64,000 nt of DNA from Lentzea sp. NBRC 105346 (GTDB taxonomy: Bacteria; Actinomycetota; Actinomycetes; Mycobacteriales; Pseudonocardiaceae). The notes under the pieces were generated by a model. It saw only the letters and a list, made by a program, of their open reading frames with translations, ran no database searches and was not told the origin of the DNA. The DNA is taken from the NCBI RefSeq assembly GCF_030269605.1, contig NZ_BSTQ01000002.1, positions 248,001 to 312,000 of the forward strand, given 5' to 3'. Below are positions 26,766-36,199 of this stretch, piece after piece. How positions within the stretch are numbered: position 1 is the first letter of the stretch; each line of letters starts with the position of its first letter. Position numbers and translations under genes: made by a program.

Positions 26766-29700
26766 AGTGATCGCATAAAGCTGCACCCTCGGATCGTTCG
26801 GCAACGTCAGCGAACGCACGGTCTTGCTCCCATCTAGAGGAATCGCCGCACCGAACAGGCGGACCGGCGGTGTGTCGATGCCCTTGCCCGCCTTGATGCG
26901 GTGCGGCATCTCCAGCACGACGCTCGACCCGGAGCCCGCCCAGTCGCCGACGGTCACCGGGACCTCCAGCGACGTGCCGTCGGTGTACCAGACGGTCAGC
27001 GCCGTCGACACCGGGCCGTTGTAGGACGACCCGACGATGTTCAACGCCTTGTGGGAACCGGACGGCAACAGCAGGCCCTGTCCCTGTGCCTGGACGAAGT
27101 TCGGTGCCGTGCCGAGGGGATCGGGCGTCGCGTACCTGACGCCGTTCCACACGACCGTGCCCGCGGGCGGCAGCAGGGCGCCGTCGTAGCTCCAGCCCTG
27201 CCCGTCGAAGTTCCCGGACGCCGGTGCGTCCACAGTGGCCGTTCCGTCGTGGTTGCGTTCGGGCGTCAGGTCGACCGGGCACTCGGACTGCACGCACAGC
27301 GCGGCGGGTCGCACCTCGACGGTCGCGGGACGGGTCACGGTGTTCGAGGATCCCTTCACCACCACGGACACCGGGTACTTCCCCGGCGCCGTCCCGGCGG
27401 GCACGGTCACCACCAGCGGCACGGTCTTCTGCACCGGCAGGTGGCGTGAGGTGATGACGAACGGCGTGGCACCGCTGGCCTTCCAGCCGTCCGGAACCGT
27501 CACGGCAGGAGACACCGGCATCGCGCCCGGCGTCTGCGCCAGCACGTCCAGCGGCAGCGTGACCGTCTGGGCATCCGACGACGTCGGCACCACGACGGAA
27601 GACTGACGCAGCGACGCGTCGAGGTGCCTGCGGCTGTCCGGGCGGCCGTCGTTCACCGAAGGCGGCTCGTCCCCGCGGCCGGTTCCCCACGCGGACGGCT
27701 CGGCGCCGACCTGGTAGGTGAGCCTGCCGCCGCGTGCGAGGGTGGTCCAGTCCAGCCAGGTCTTGCGCACGTCACGGTTGTTGAACGAGACACCGCGCAC
27801 GTACCGATTGGTGTCCGACACCCCGGCCGCGGTGATCGTCAGCGCACCACCCTGACTCCCGTATCGTCCGATCTGGACGGTGGCGGACTGGAACTGGGGC
27901 GACGACAGGGCGAAGAAGTTCGCTCCCGAGACCGTCGGATAGATGCCGAGCGACGAGAAGACGTACCAGGCCGACATCGTGCCGAGGTCGTCGTTGCCCG
28001 TCATGCCGTCCGGCCCGGTGGTGAACAACGTCATCGCCGCCCGCACCACGGTCGCGGTCTTGGCCGGCGCCCCGGCCCACAGGTACACGTAGGGCGCGTG
28101 CAGGTCCGGCTCGTTGTTCGGGTTGTAGGTCGGCTTGCCGTAGTAGTCGTACGGATCGGTGATCCAGTCCTTGCGGGCGGTGCCCGCCGGGTCGGTCAGC
28201 AGCTTGTCGTAAACGAAGAACGAGTCGAGGCGTTTCTCGGTCTCCTTGCGGCCACCCATCAGCGACACCAGCCCGGCCGGGTCCTGCGGCACCAGCCACT
28301 GGTACTGGTACGCGCCGCCCTCATGGAACTGGTGCGAGGCGTCGACCGGGTTGTACGGCGACAGGAACGTCCCCTCGGCCGTGCGCGGCCGGAACTGCTT
28401 GAGCGAGGAGTCCCACAGGTTGCGGTACCACTGGCCGCGGTCGGCGAACATCCGCGCGTCTTCCCGGAAACCGAGCCCGCGAGCCATCAACGCCAGCGCG
28501 GCGTCCGCAGCGGCGTACTCCTGCGTGGCCGACGCGGGGTGCACGCAGTCGTTGTCGCCGCCCTTGTGCGCGCAGTCCGTCCCGCGCTTGAGCCCGGACG
28601 GGATGTACCCGCGGTCGTTGTAGAACGGCACACCGGCCCGGCCGTTGTACGGCGAGTCAGCGGGTGGCACCGACACGGCGTTCTTGCGCAACAGGTCGTA
28701 CGTCTCGCGTTCGTGCCCGCTCAGCAGCCCCTTCGACCACGCCTCGACGAGGAACGGTGTCACCGGGTCGCCGGTCATGATGTTGGTCTCGCTGTTGGCC
28801 AGTGCCCACCGCGGCAGCCAGCCGCCGTCGCGTCCACTCGCGACGACCGACAGCGCGACGTCGCGCGCCACCTGCGGTTCGAGCATTTCCAAAAGCTGGT
28901 TCTGCGGCCGGTAGGTGTCCCACAGCGAGAAGTTCTGGTACGGCGTGTATCCCGCGGCCTGGTGCACGGCGCCGTCGAACCCGCGGTAGCGGCCGTCCAC
29001 GTCACCGGCGAGGTTCGGGTGCAGCACCGAGTGGTACAGCGCCGTGTAGAACGCCGACTGCCGCTCGCGCGACCCGCCGGTGATCTTCACCGCGCCAAGC
29101 TGCTTCCGCCAGGTCTCACGCGCCTGCGCCAGCGTCGCGTCGAAGTCGAACGACGGCGCCTCCGCAGCGAGGTTCGCCCGCGCGCCCTCGACGCCGGTGT
29201 AGGACAGGCCGAGCTTCACCACGACGTCGGAGTCGGCCGACGCGTCGAACGTCACCCAGGCGCCGTTCCCGCCGGTGCCCGCGGCGTCGCGCGAACCCGG
29301 CGTGGCCACGTTCCCGCGCCACGAGCCGAACGCGGTGAACGGCCGGTCGAACGTGGCGCTGAAGAACACCGTGTGCTCGTCGCGCCCCGCGCAAAACCGG
29401 CCCGCGCGCACGCGTCCCTCGACCGTCCGGTCCCCCACGACGTGGATCTCGGAGTCGAGCACGGTCTGGTTCGACTTACCCGTGTTGAACAGGACGTTCG
29501 CCGCACCGGACGCCGGGAAGGCGTACCGCTGCCAGCTGGTCCGCTTCGTGGCGGTGAGCTCGGCGTTCACCCCGTACCGGGACAGTCCGACCCGGTAGTA
29601 ACCGGGCGAGGCGGTTTCGTCCTGATGGGAGTAAGGCGACTTGTAGGCGTTGATGTCAACGTTGTCGACATTCCCGGTCGTCGGCATGATCGGGAGCTCG

Positions 29701-29963
29701 CCCATCACGCCACAGCCCACACCGGACAGGTGCGTCTGGCTGAACCCGTAGATGGTGTTCTGTTGGTAGTCGTACCCGCCTTGGCCGCCGGTGTCTGGGC
29801 TGACCTGCACCATTCCGAACGGCACTGACGCGCCGGGGAATGTGTTCCCGAAGTTCTGGGTGCCCACGAAGGGGTTCACCAGAGCCGACGGATCCTCATC
29901 CCCCAGTGCGACAGCAGGTACGGCGAGCGCGGTCACGAGTCCGGCTACGAGCAGTATCCGCAT
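26757..29963 (-). CDS. Secreted GH92 family alpha-mannosidase
   Basis: A 1068-residue protein. The signal peptide MRILLVAGLVTALAVPAVAL is followed by NPFVGTQNFGNTFPGASVPFG, the hallmark of GH92, and NVDINAYKSPYSH, SLWDTYRPQN and GNDDLGTMSAWYVFSSLGIYP later. GH92 enzymes are calcium-dependent exo-alpha-mannosidases. After about residue 770 come a NEW3/alpha-galactosidase-associated beta domain (VPAGTAPGKYPVSVVV) and an NPCBM-like C-terminal domain (TVVWNGVRYATPDP). It is divergent from a secreted BNR-repeat protein, pointing to breakdown of mannose-containing glycans outside the cell. Confidence 0.93.
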   Translation of the reverse strand: MRILLVAGLVTALAVPAVALGDEDPSALVNPFVGTQNFGNTFPGASVPFGMVQVSPDTGGQGGYDYQQNTIYGFSQTHLSGVGCGVMGELPIMPTTGNVDNVDINAYKSPYSHQDETASPGYYRVGLSRYGVNAELTATKRTSWQRYAFPASGAANVLFNTGKSNQTVLDSEIHVVGDRTVEGRVRAGRFCAGRDEHTVFFSATFDRPFTAFGSWRGNVATPGSRDAAGTGGNGAWVTFDASADSDVVVKLGLSYTGVEGARANLAAEAPSFDFDATLAQARETWRKQLGAVKITGGSRERQSAFYTALYHSVLHPNLAGDVDGRYRGFDGAVHQAAGYTPYQNFSLWDTYRPQNQLLEMLEPQVARDVALSVVASGRDGGWLPRWALANSETNIMTGDPVTPFLVEAWSKGLLSGHERETYDLLRKNAVSVPPADSPYNGRAGVPFYNDRGYIPSGLKRGTDCAHKGGDNDCVHPASATQEYAAADAALALMARGLGFREDARMFADRGQWYRNLWDSSLKQFRPRTAEGTFLSPYNPVDASHQFHEGGAYQYQWLVPQDPAGLVSLMGGRKETEKRLDSFFVYDKLLTDPAGTARKDWITDPYDYYGKPTYNPNNEPDLHAPYVYLWAGAPAKTATVVRAAMTLFTTGPDGMTGNDDLGTMSAWYVFSSLGIYPTVSGANFFALSSPQFQSATVQIGRYGSQGGALTITAAGVSDTNRYVRGVSFNNRDVRKTWLDWTTLARGGRLTYQVGAEPSAWGTGRGDEPPSVNDGRPDSRRHLDASLRQSSVVVPTSSDAQTVTLPLDVLAQTPGAMPVSPAVTVPDGWKASGATPFVITSRHLPVQKTVPLVVTVPAGTAPGKYPVSVVVKGSSNTVTRPATVEVRPAALCVQSECPVDLTPERNHDGTATVDAPASGNFDGQGWSYDGALLPPAGTVVWNGVRYATPDPLGTAPNFVQAQGQGLLLPSGSHKALNIVGSSYNGPVSTALTVWYTDGTSLEVPVTVGDWAGSGSSVVLEMPHRIKAGKGIDTPPVRLFGAAIPLDGSKTVRSLTLPNDPRVQLYAITLG

Positions 29964-30015
29964 GAACCCAGTATTGTGTGCACGCCGCCGCCGCGGATAC
30001 CTCCGGAGGTCGGCG

Positions 30016-31284
30016 ATGCGCGTGGTCCTCAGCGCACTGCTCTTGCTTCTCTGCACCGCAACCCCTGCTCAAGCGGCGACGATCGACACCGTCACCACCG
30101 CATCCGTCTACGGCTGCCTGCGCACCAACGGCGCGGGCGTCTACGACGCGACCGCCAAGAAGACGTTCGCGACGTACTCCGGTACGAAGCACGACATCTA
30201 CATCAAGGCGTTCGACCACACCACGAACACGTGGAGCGCGGCGGTCAAGGTCGCGACGCTGAACCTGACGCACGACAACGCCTACCACGACTACCCCGTG
30301 CTCACCCAGCTCGCCGACGGCAGGCTGGCGGTCTTCCAGGCCACGCACGGCAAGAACCTGCACTTCTACACCGCGCCCACGGCCCACTCGATCACCGGCA
30401 CGTGGTCCGCGCGCGTGATCAGCTCGGACCGGACCGCCTACCCGGAGCCCGTCGTCGACGGCAACACGATCCACGTCTTCTACAGCCAGAACACCGAGAT
30501 CTCCTACCCGTACCGCGTCTACCGGGTGATCAAGTCCACGGACTCCGGCAAGACCTGGTCGGCGCCGAAGACCGTCATCGACTCGGGCAAGACCGCCGAC
30601 AGGTACGCCGAGGTGTACGCGTTCGGCGTGACGCGCAGCGCGAACCGGATCTACCTGACGTGGTCGCAGCACGGTGGCCCGAAGGGACACAACGGCGGCG
30701 GCAAGAACATCTACGCCGGCTACTACGACACCAGCGACTCGACGATGCACACCATCGGCGGCGCGTCGCTCGGCGCGGGCGTCGAACCGGCCGAGCTGCA
30801 GCAGACGCGGGTCGTCACGACCAACCCGTTGGACCTGCCCGAGGGCAAGGCGCTGCCCGAGGAGAACCCGGTGGCCGTGCGGCTGCCCGACGGCACCGTG
30901 GTGCTCGGGTACGGCGTGCACACCAAGACCAGCGCCAAGATCGTGCTCGCGCACTTCGCGAACAACGCGTGGACGTCGACGACCGTGGATTCCAGCACGT
31001 CGCTGTTCAAGGACATCGCGATCGTCGGCAACGGGGTCGAGTTCGTCTACGCCACCGCCGACCGCAAGCGGCTGATCTCGAAGACGTGGACGCCCGGCTC
31101 GGCGGCCGCCGCGAAGTGGGATCTGACGGTTCCCTACGCGTCCGGGGCGGACACCACGTTCTACGCGGACTTCGTGGAGAACCGGGTCTCCCCTGGGATC
31201 AGCGTCATCGCCAGCACGATCGACTACGAGACGCGCAAGACGAACCACACGGCCAAGTGGCCGATCTTCGCGGTCAGGGATTAG
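30016..31284 (+). CDS. Secreted BNR-repeat protein
   Basis: A 422-residue protein with signal MRVVLSALLLLLCTATPAQA. It contains the BNR/Asp-box element STDSGKTWSAP near residue 175 and repeated strand motifs GRLAVFQATHGKNLHFY and VFYSQNTEISYPYRV as in BNR-4 proteins. These propeller folds occur in sialidase-like hydrolases and in polysaccharide lyases; the activity cannot be decided here. GGAGG is six bases before ATG 30016. Divergent from the GH92 gene with a 52-bp gap. Confidence 0.8.
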   Translation: MRVVLSALLLLLCTATPAQAATIDTVTTASVYGCLRTNGAGVYDATAKKTFATYSGTKHDIYIKAFDHTTNTWSAAVKVATLNLTHDNAYHDYPVLTQLADGRLAVFQATHGKNLHFYTAPTAHSITGTWSARVISSDRTAYPEPVVDGNTIHVFYSQNTEISYPYRVYRVIKSTDSGKTWSAPKTVIDSGKTADRYAEVYAFGVTRSANRIYLTWSQHGGPKGHNGGGKNIYAGYYDTSDSTMHTIGGASLGAGVEPAELQQTRVVTTNPLDLPEGKALPEENPVAVRLPDGTVVLGYGVHTKTSAKIVLAHFANNAWTSTTVDSSTSLFKDIAIVGNGVEFVYATADRKRLISKTWTPGSAAAAKWDLTVPYASGADTTFYADFVENRVSPGISVIASTIDYETRKTNHTAKWPIFAVRD

Positions 31285-31293
31285 AAATGAGGT

Positions 31294-31683
31294 ATGGCCA
31301 TCCAGCTCAACCACACCATCGTGTGGGTCAAGGACCAGCAGGAATCCGCCCGCTTCCTGACTGAGCTCTTCGGGCTCCCCGAGCCCGTGCGCTACGGCCC
31401 GTTCTCCGTCGTGGAGGTGTCCAACGACGTGTCGCTGGACTACCTCTCGACGGACGGGCCGGTCCGGGCGCAGCACTACGCGTTCCTGGTGAGCGAGCAG
31501 GAGTTCGACGAGATCTTCGGCCGCATCCGGGAGCGCGGGCTCGAGTACTGGGCCGACCCGTTCCACTCCCAGCCGGGCGAGATCAACACCAACGACGGCG
31601 GCCGCGGCGTGTACTTCGACGAGCCCGGCGGGCACAACCTGGAGATCATCACGCGGCCCTACGGAAGTGGACAGAGCCAGTAA
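31294..31683 (+). CDS. VOC family (glyoxalase/dioxygenase fold) protein
   Basis: A 129-residue VOC protein of two beta-alpha-beta-beta-beta modules: LNHTIVWVKDQQESARFLTE at the start with probable metal ligand His7, and GVYFDEPGGHNLEIITRPYG at the end with probable ligand Glu. It lies 9 bp after the BNR gene and could be carried on the same transcript. Substrate unknown. Confidence 0.88.
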   Translation: MAIQLNHTIVWVKDQQESARFLTELFGLPEPVRYGPFSVVEVSNDVSLDYLSTDGPVRAQHYAFLVSEQEFDEIFGRIRERGLEYWADPFHSQPGEINTNDGGRGVYFDEPGGHNLEIITRPYGSGQSQ

Positions 31684-31733
31684 TGTGAGAGTGCCGCCCC
31701 GCCGCCGATTCCTTTCGGCACATGGGAGGGCAC

Positions 31734-32738
31734 ATGAAGCTCCGTTGGTGCTGGGCCATGATCACGGTTCTCTTGGTGGTCACGGCACAGCCGGCGGGCG
31801 CGGCCGTCACAACGGTCGCGAAGAAGCTCGAAGTCCCGTGGGGCATGGCGTTCCTGCCCGACAAGACCGCACTCGTCACCGAGCGGACCGGGCGCATCCT
31901 GTCGATCAAGGGCACGACCGTCAAAGAGGTCGGCAAGGTCGCCGTGGAGACCGGTAGCGAAAGCGGTCTCCTCGGTCTCGCCGTCTCCCCCACCTATGCC
32001 ACCGACAAGTACATCTACGTCTACTACTCCGGTTCCGAGGACAACCGCATCGGCCGGCTGAAGCTCGGCGGCACGGTCGAACCGATCGTCACCGGAATCC
32101 CGCTGGCGTCCGTGCAGATCGGCGGCCGGCTCGCGTTCGGCCCGGACGGGTTCCTCTACGCGAGCACCGGTGACGCGACCAACGGCGACAGCGCGCAGGA
32201 CCTGAACTCGTTGGGCGGCAAGATCCTGCGCATGACCGCGGACGGGAAACCCGCGCCGGGCAACCCCTTCAACTCACTCGTCTACAGCTACGGCCACCGC
32301 AACGTCCAGGGATTCGCCTGGGACGCGCAGAAACGGATGTACGCCTCCGAGCTCGGGCAGCAGGAGTTCGACGAGCTCAACCGGATCGAGGCGGGCAAGA
32401 ACTACGGGTGGCCCGAGTGCGAGGGGACGTGCGGCAACCCCAAGTACACCAAGCCCCTGGTGACCTGGGCGGTCGATCAGGCATCGCCGAGCGGGGTCGC
32501 GATCTACAAGAACACCGTGTACGTGGCGGCGTTGCGCGGTGAGCGGCTGTGGAAGGTGCCGCTGAAGGCGGACGGCACGGCCGGCAAGCCGGCCGCGACG
32601 TTCAAGGGCACCTACGGGCGGCTGCGCACGGTCGTCGCGGCGCCGGACGGGAAGTTGTGGGTCACCACGACGAACCGAGACGGCAACGGCGGGACGCCTC
32701 GAAAGGACGACGACAGGGTCCTGCGTACCGACGGCTGA
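31734..32738 (+). CDS. Secreted PQQ-dependent sugar dehydrogenase (GSDH family)
   Basis: A 334-residue protein with signal peptide (to about residue 23) and the six-bladed propeller signature of glucose/sorbosone dehydrogenases: LEVPWGMAFLPDKTALVTER, GSESGLLGLAVSP, GRLAFGPDGFLYASTGD, YSYGHRNVQGFAWD and GKNYGWPECEG. Short for the family but all blades appear present. Oxidises a sugar outside the cell if PQQ is supplied. GGGAGGG precedes ATG 31734. Followed by a strong hairpin terminator. Confidence 0.9.
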   Translation: MKLRWCWAMITVLLVVTAQPAGAAVTTVAKKLEVPWGMAFLPDKTALVTERTGRILSIKGTTVKEVGKVAVETGSESGLLGLAVSPTYATDKYIYVYYSGSEDNRIGRLKLGGTVEPIVTGIPLASVQIGGRLAFGPDGFLYASTGDATNGDSAQDLNSLGGKILRMTADGKPAPGNPFNSLVYSYGHRNVQGFAWDAQKRMYASELGQQEFDELNRIEAGKNYGWPECEGTCGNPKYTKPLVTWAVDQASPSGVAIYKNTVYVAALRGERLWKVPLKADGTAGKPAATFKGTYGRLRTVVAAPDGKLWVTTTNRDGNGGTPRKDDDRVLRTDG

Positions 32739-32757
32739 AGCCGTACTGCCGAACGGT

Positions 32758-32791
32758 CGAGAACGCTGTCCGAACCCGGACAGCGTTCTCG
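32758..32791. terminator. 15-bp hairpin terminator after the sugar dehydrogenase gene
   Basis: CGAGAACGCTGTCCG, loop AACC, and the exact complement ending GTTCTCG. It begins 20 bp after the stop codon. No T-run follows, as is usual for GC-rich actinomycetes. Confidence 0.8.
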
Positions 32792-32888
32792 CGGAAACAC
32801 CTAGATTCCCTTGCGCGGTCTAGACCATCGCCCGGTTTCGTAACGAAAGTTACCTCCGCAGAGCGTCCTGAGCTGAGGAGTTTCTTTC

Positions 32889-33794
32889 GTGAGAACGCGA
32901 ATCGTGGCCGCACTGGCCGCTGCCGTCGTGACGAGCGCGCTGGCCGCAGTGATCCCCCTGTCCACTGCGTCCGCCGCCGCGTGCGACTACCCGAGCTTCG
33001 TGGCGGGCAAGCAGTACTACACGGGCAACGTCGTGAAGTACACCGACGGCAAGTTCTACATCGCCGAGCACGACAATCCCGGCTACGACCCGACGGTCAG
33101 CACCTGGTACTGGGATCCGCACACCTGCAACGGAACCACCCCGCCTCCCGGTCCCGGCCCCGGTCCCGCTCCCGGCGGGTTCGTGGTCAGCGAGGCGCAG
33201 TTCAACCAGATGTTCCCGAGCCGCAACAGGTTCTACACCTACAACGGGCTCGTCGCCGCGCTCAGCGCGTACCCCGGTTTCGCCAAGACCGGCAGCGACA
33301 CGGTGAAGAAGCAGGAGGCGGCGGCGTTCCTGGCGAACGTCAGCCACGAGACCGGCGGGCTGGTGCACGTCGTCGAGCAGAACACGGCGAACTACCCGCA
33401 CTACTGCGACCGCGGCCAGCCCTATGGCTGCCCCGCCGGGCACGACAAGTACTACGGCCGCGGGCCGATCCAGCTGAGCTGGAACTTCAACTACAAGGCG
33501 GCGGGTGACGCGCTCGGGCTGCCGTTGCTCACCAACCCCTCGCTGGTGCAGACCGACGCGGCGGTCGCGTGGAAGACGGGCCTCTGGTACTGGAACACCC
33601 AGCGCGGGCCGGGTTCCATGACGCCGCACAACGCCATGGTGAACCAGCGCGGGTTCGGCGAGACGATCCGGTCGATCAACGGGTCGCTCGAGTGCAACGG
33701 CGGCAACCCCGGTCAGGTCCAGAGCCGGGTGTCGAAGTACCAGCAGTTCACGTCGCTCCTCGGCGTCTCGCCGGGCGGCAACCTGTACTGCTGA
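32889..33794 (+). CDS. Secreted GH19 chitinase with CBM5/12-type domain
   Basis: A 301-residue protein. Signal peptide to about residue 30, then a chitin-binding CBM5/12 domain (ACDYPSFVAGKQYYTGNVV to STWYWDPHTC), a Pro-Gly linker (84-97) and a GH19 catalytic domain with probable acid Glu154 (HETGG) and second Glu163, and the family signature YYGRGPIQLSWNFNY at 188-202. Hydrolyses chitin. GAGGAG lies eight bases before GTG 32889. A very long hairpin follows the stop. Confidence 0.95.
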   Translation: MRTRIVAALAAAVVTSALAAVIPLSTASAAACDYPSFVAGKQYYTGNVVKYTDGKFYIAEHDNPGYDPTVSTWYWDPHTCNGTTPPPGPGPGPAPGGFVVSEAQFNQMFPSRNRFYTYNGLVAALSAYPGFAKTGSDTVKKQEAAAFLANVSHETGGLVHVVEQNTANYPHYCDRGQPYGCPAGHDKYYGRGPIQLSWNFNYKAAGDALGLPLLTNPSLVQTDAAVAWKTGLWYWNTQRGPGSMTPHNAMVNQRGFGETIRSINGSLECNGGNPGQVQSRVSKYQQFTSLLGVSPGGNLYC

Positions 33795-33799
33795 TTTCA

Positions 33800-33852
33800 G
33801 TCACGCGGGAGCCCCGCGATGCATGTCATGCATCGCGGGGCTCCCGCGTGAC
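33800..33852. terminator. 53-bp perfect hairpin after the chitinase gene
   Basis: Twenty-six bases (from GTCACGCGGGAGCCCCGCG) pair exactly with the following 26 around a central T at 33826. In RNA the loop would be GTC or slightly larger. It starts six bases after the chitinase stop and ends just before the next promoter. Confidence 0.9.
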
Positions 33853-33898
33853 GTCAAAGCGGTTGACTTGGAACATGATGGCTGTTCGGATGCACAGC

Positions 33899-34744
33899 AT
33901 GCGTGTTGGAATCACGATTCTGCCGGAATACCCGTGGAACGAGGCCAGGGCGCGGTGGCGCGCGGCCGACGAGCTGGGGTTCGACCAGGCCTGGACGTTC
34001 GACCACATCGGGTTCACCGCGTTGCTGGACACGCCCTGGTACGGCGCGCTGCCCACGTTGGGGCTGGCAGCCTCGGTGACGTCGCGGATCCGGCTCGGCA
34101 CGCTGGTGTCGTCGCCGAACATCCGGCATCCGGTCTCGTTCGCGCGTGACGTGATCGGGCTGGACGACGTGTCCGGCGGACGGTTCACCGTCGGGCTCGG
34201 GTCGGGCGGACGCGGGTACGACGCGCGGGTGACCGGCGACCAGAACGTGCGGCACCGGGGGAAGCGGTTCGCGGAGTTCGTCGAGCTGCTGGACCTGTTG
34301 CTGCGCGAGGACGACGTGACGTGGCGCGGCGAGTACTACGAGGCCGTCGGCGCGCGGAACGTGCCCGGATGCGTGCAGCGGCCGCGGGTTCCGTTCGTGG
34401 TGGCGGCGGACGGGCCGGGCGCGATGGAGGTGGCCGCGCGGCACGGTGCCGGGTGGATCACGGCTGGGCCGCTCTCCGCTTCGACCCTCGACGAGTGGTG
34501 GGAGGGCGTCGCTTCGATCGCCGGTCGGTTCGAGGCGCCGGGCGTGCAACGGTTGCTGCAGACCGATCCGGCGCCGGTGTACGCACTGTCCAGTGTGGAG
34601 TGTTTCCTGGACTTCGCCGGCCGGGCGGGCGACCTCGGGTTCACCGAGATCGCCGTGCCGTGGCCGCGTCTGGAGGGCCTGTGGTCCGGGCCCCAGTCGA
34701 TCGTCGAGGAAGTGGCTGCCGTCAGGCCGCCAGCTGCTCCTTGA
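33899..34744 (+). CDS. LLM class F420/flavin-dependent oxidoreductase
   Basis: About 281 residues with the luciferase-like fold: RVGITILPEYPW, DQAWTFDHIGF, LGTLVSSPNIRHPVSFARD and GRFTVGLGSGG are all conserved. In-frame ATGs lie at 33875, 33878, 33890 and 33899; the last was chosen because the conserved N-terminus begins there. A TTGACT box at 33863-33868 suggests that transcription may begin close to the start codon, giving a leaderless or short-leader mRNA. Substrate unknown. Its end overlaps the mycoredoxin gene on the other strand by 23 bp. Confidence 0.85.
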   Translation: MRVGITILPEYPWNEARARWRAADELGFDQAWTFDHIGFTALLDTPWYGALPTLGLAASVTSRIRLGTLVSSPNIRHPVSFARDVIGLDDVSGGRFTVGLGSGGRGYDARVTGDQNVRHRGKRFAEFVELLDLLLREDDVTWRGEYYEAVGARNVPGCVQRPRVPFVVAADGPGAMEVAARHGAGWITAGPLSASTLDEWWEGVASIAGRFEAPGVQRLLQTDPAPVYALSSVECFLDFAGRAGDLGFTEIAVPWPRLEGLWSGPQSIVEEVAAVRPPAAP

Positions 34745-34973
34745 CCTGGGTCAGCGACGGGTTCGTCAGGGCCGTGCCGTTCGGGAAGTGCACGGTCGGC
34801 ACGGTCCGGTTCCCGCCGTTCACACTCATCACGAACTCAGCGGCGTTCGGGATCTCGTCGAGGTCGACCTCGACGTACTCGATGCCCTCGCGGTCCAGCT
34901 GGTTCTTCAGGATGCGGCAGTAACCGCACCAGGTGGTCGAGTAAACGGTGAGGGTGGCCGGTGCAGTGGCCAT
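34722..34973 (-). CDS. Mycoredoxin (glutaredoxin-like)
   Basis: An 83-residue glutaredoxin-fold protein with redox motif CGYC (Cys16 and Cys19), TVPTVHFPNG with the cis-Pro, and the acidic VEVDLDEIPNAA segment, as in mycoredoxin 1. In actinobacteria it reduces mycothiol mixed disulfides. ATG 34973 is preceded by AAGGAG and was preferred over an ATG six codons upstream. Confidence 0.92.
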   Translation of the reverse strand: MATAPATLTVYSTTWCGYCRILKNQLDREGIEYVEVDLDEIPNAAEFVMSVNGGNRTVPTVHFPNGTALTNPSLTQVKEQLAA

Positions 34974-35050
34974 CGGGGCACTCCTTCTCACGAACGGGTC
35001 ATCCGTTCCAACGTTCCGTCACACTTCGGTATGCCTGAGTGAGGGCTACG

Positions 35051-36199
35051 TCACTTCCGCTTGCCGATTTTCACGAACGTCCCGCCGGGCTTCTGCGACT
35101 CGAAGTCGAGCTTCGCCCAGTTCTTGTCCTTGGGAACGCCGAGGATCCGCGCTTCGTCGAGCATCCCGTCGAACGACCGCTTGCGGGAATTGCTGCCGGG
35201 CGTCTTCTCGTTGTTCCCGATCGTCACGGGCTCGGTGCCGGTGGTCTTCCAGGCGCCGGTGTCCTGCTTGGTGACCTCGAGCTTGCCGTTGATGTAGTAC
35301 CAGGCGTTCGGCTTGTCCAGCACGAAGACGAAGTGGTACCACTTGTTGTTGTCCACCTTGGTGAACGGCCCGTCCGGCAGCGGGCACCAGTCGTAGTTCG
35401 CGACGTCGATGCACGGTTCGGTCTGCGGTCCCGCGCCGAAGTAGTGGATGCGGAAACCGCTCTCCCCCTTGGAGAACATCGCGATGTAGTCCTTCGGGTG
35501 GCTGCGCGCGTTGCTCCAGATGGAGAACGTCCCCTTGGCGGGCAACGGGTTGAACAGTTTGCTCGTGTCGCTGCCGTCCAACAGGACGTACTCGCTCTTG
35601 TTGCGGTCCAGCTTGAGGGCCGGTCCGACGCGGCCGGGCGCGGTGGCGTCGCCGGTGATGTTGACGCCCTTGCCGTGCGCGCCGTTGCCCGTGGAGTCGC
35701 GGTACTGGCCGCCGCCCGTCTCGGCGAGGTGGTGCGCGGTGATCCAGCCGTCCTTGGGGTCGAAGACCTTGCTGCCGTCGCTCTCCGACTTCGCCTCGGG
35801 GTTTCCGTACAGCATCGTGATGTGCTGGCCGGCGTTGTTGCCCTTGACGTCCGTCTTCACCCAGATCGAGGCCTGTTTGGCGGCGGCGTCCCACCGTTCG
35901 ATCTCGTACGGCAGGGGCGTGTTGCCCGTGCCGGTGAAGCGGATGTCCGAACCATCCGGTTTCGCCTGGGAGAAGTCGAAGTTCGTCGCGTCGAGCCGCA
36001 CCGGCACGGGGAAGCCCGGGACGTCGGCCCCGACGTTCGCACCGGCGGCGGAGGTGTCGAGCACGATCTTCTTCGTCTGGCTCCAACCGGCCGGCCGTGC
36101 TCCCTGCGCTCCTTGTGCTCCCTGTGCTCCCGGAGTGAGGAACGAGAGTCCGACGGACATGGCGGCGACGGCCGCGAGCGTGCGCCTCGAGTTGTGCAT
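35051..36199 (-). CDS. Secreted DUF2341/LamG-domain protein
   Basis: A 382-residue secreted protein. The signal region is followed by three GAQ repeats (GAQGAQGAQGA). Residues about 45-135 form a DUF2341-like domain (VPGFPVPVRLDATNFDFSQA, GNTPLPYEIERWD, LYGNPEA) and residues about 170-375 a LamG/concanavalin-like domain (FSIWSNARS, WYHFVFVLDKPNAWYYING, FDGMLDEARI). Such proteins bind or process extracellular glycans. Two Cys (PCIDV and DWCPLP) may form a disulfide. Confidence 0.85.
   Translation of the reverse strand: MHNSRRTLAAVAAMSVGLSFLTPGAQGAQGAQGARPAGWSQTKKIVLDTSAAGANVGADVPGFPVPVRLDATNFDFSQAKPDGSDIRFTGTGNTPLPYEIERWDAAAKQASIWVKTDVKGNNAGQHITMLYGNPEAKSESDGSKVFDPKDGWITAHHLAETGGGQYRDSTGNGAHGKGVNITGDATAPGRVGPALKLDRNKSEYVLLDGSDTSKLFNPLPAKGTFSIWSNARSHPKDYIAMFSKGESGFRIHYFGAGPQTEPCIDVANYDWCPLPDGPFTKVDNNKWYHFVFVLDKPNAWYYINGKLEVTKQDTGAWKTTGTEPVTIGNNEKTPGSNSRKRSFDGMLDEARILGVPKDKNWAKLDFESQKPGGTFVKIGKRK

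Noticed and set aside
27624-29828. Long open frame of 734 codons on the plus strand
   Set aside because: It is antisense to the GH92 gene, has an Arg/Val-rich composition typical of shadow frames, and no family features.
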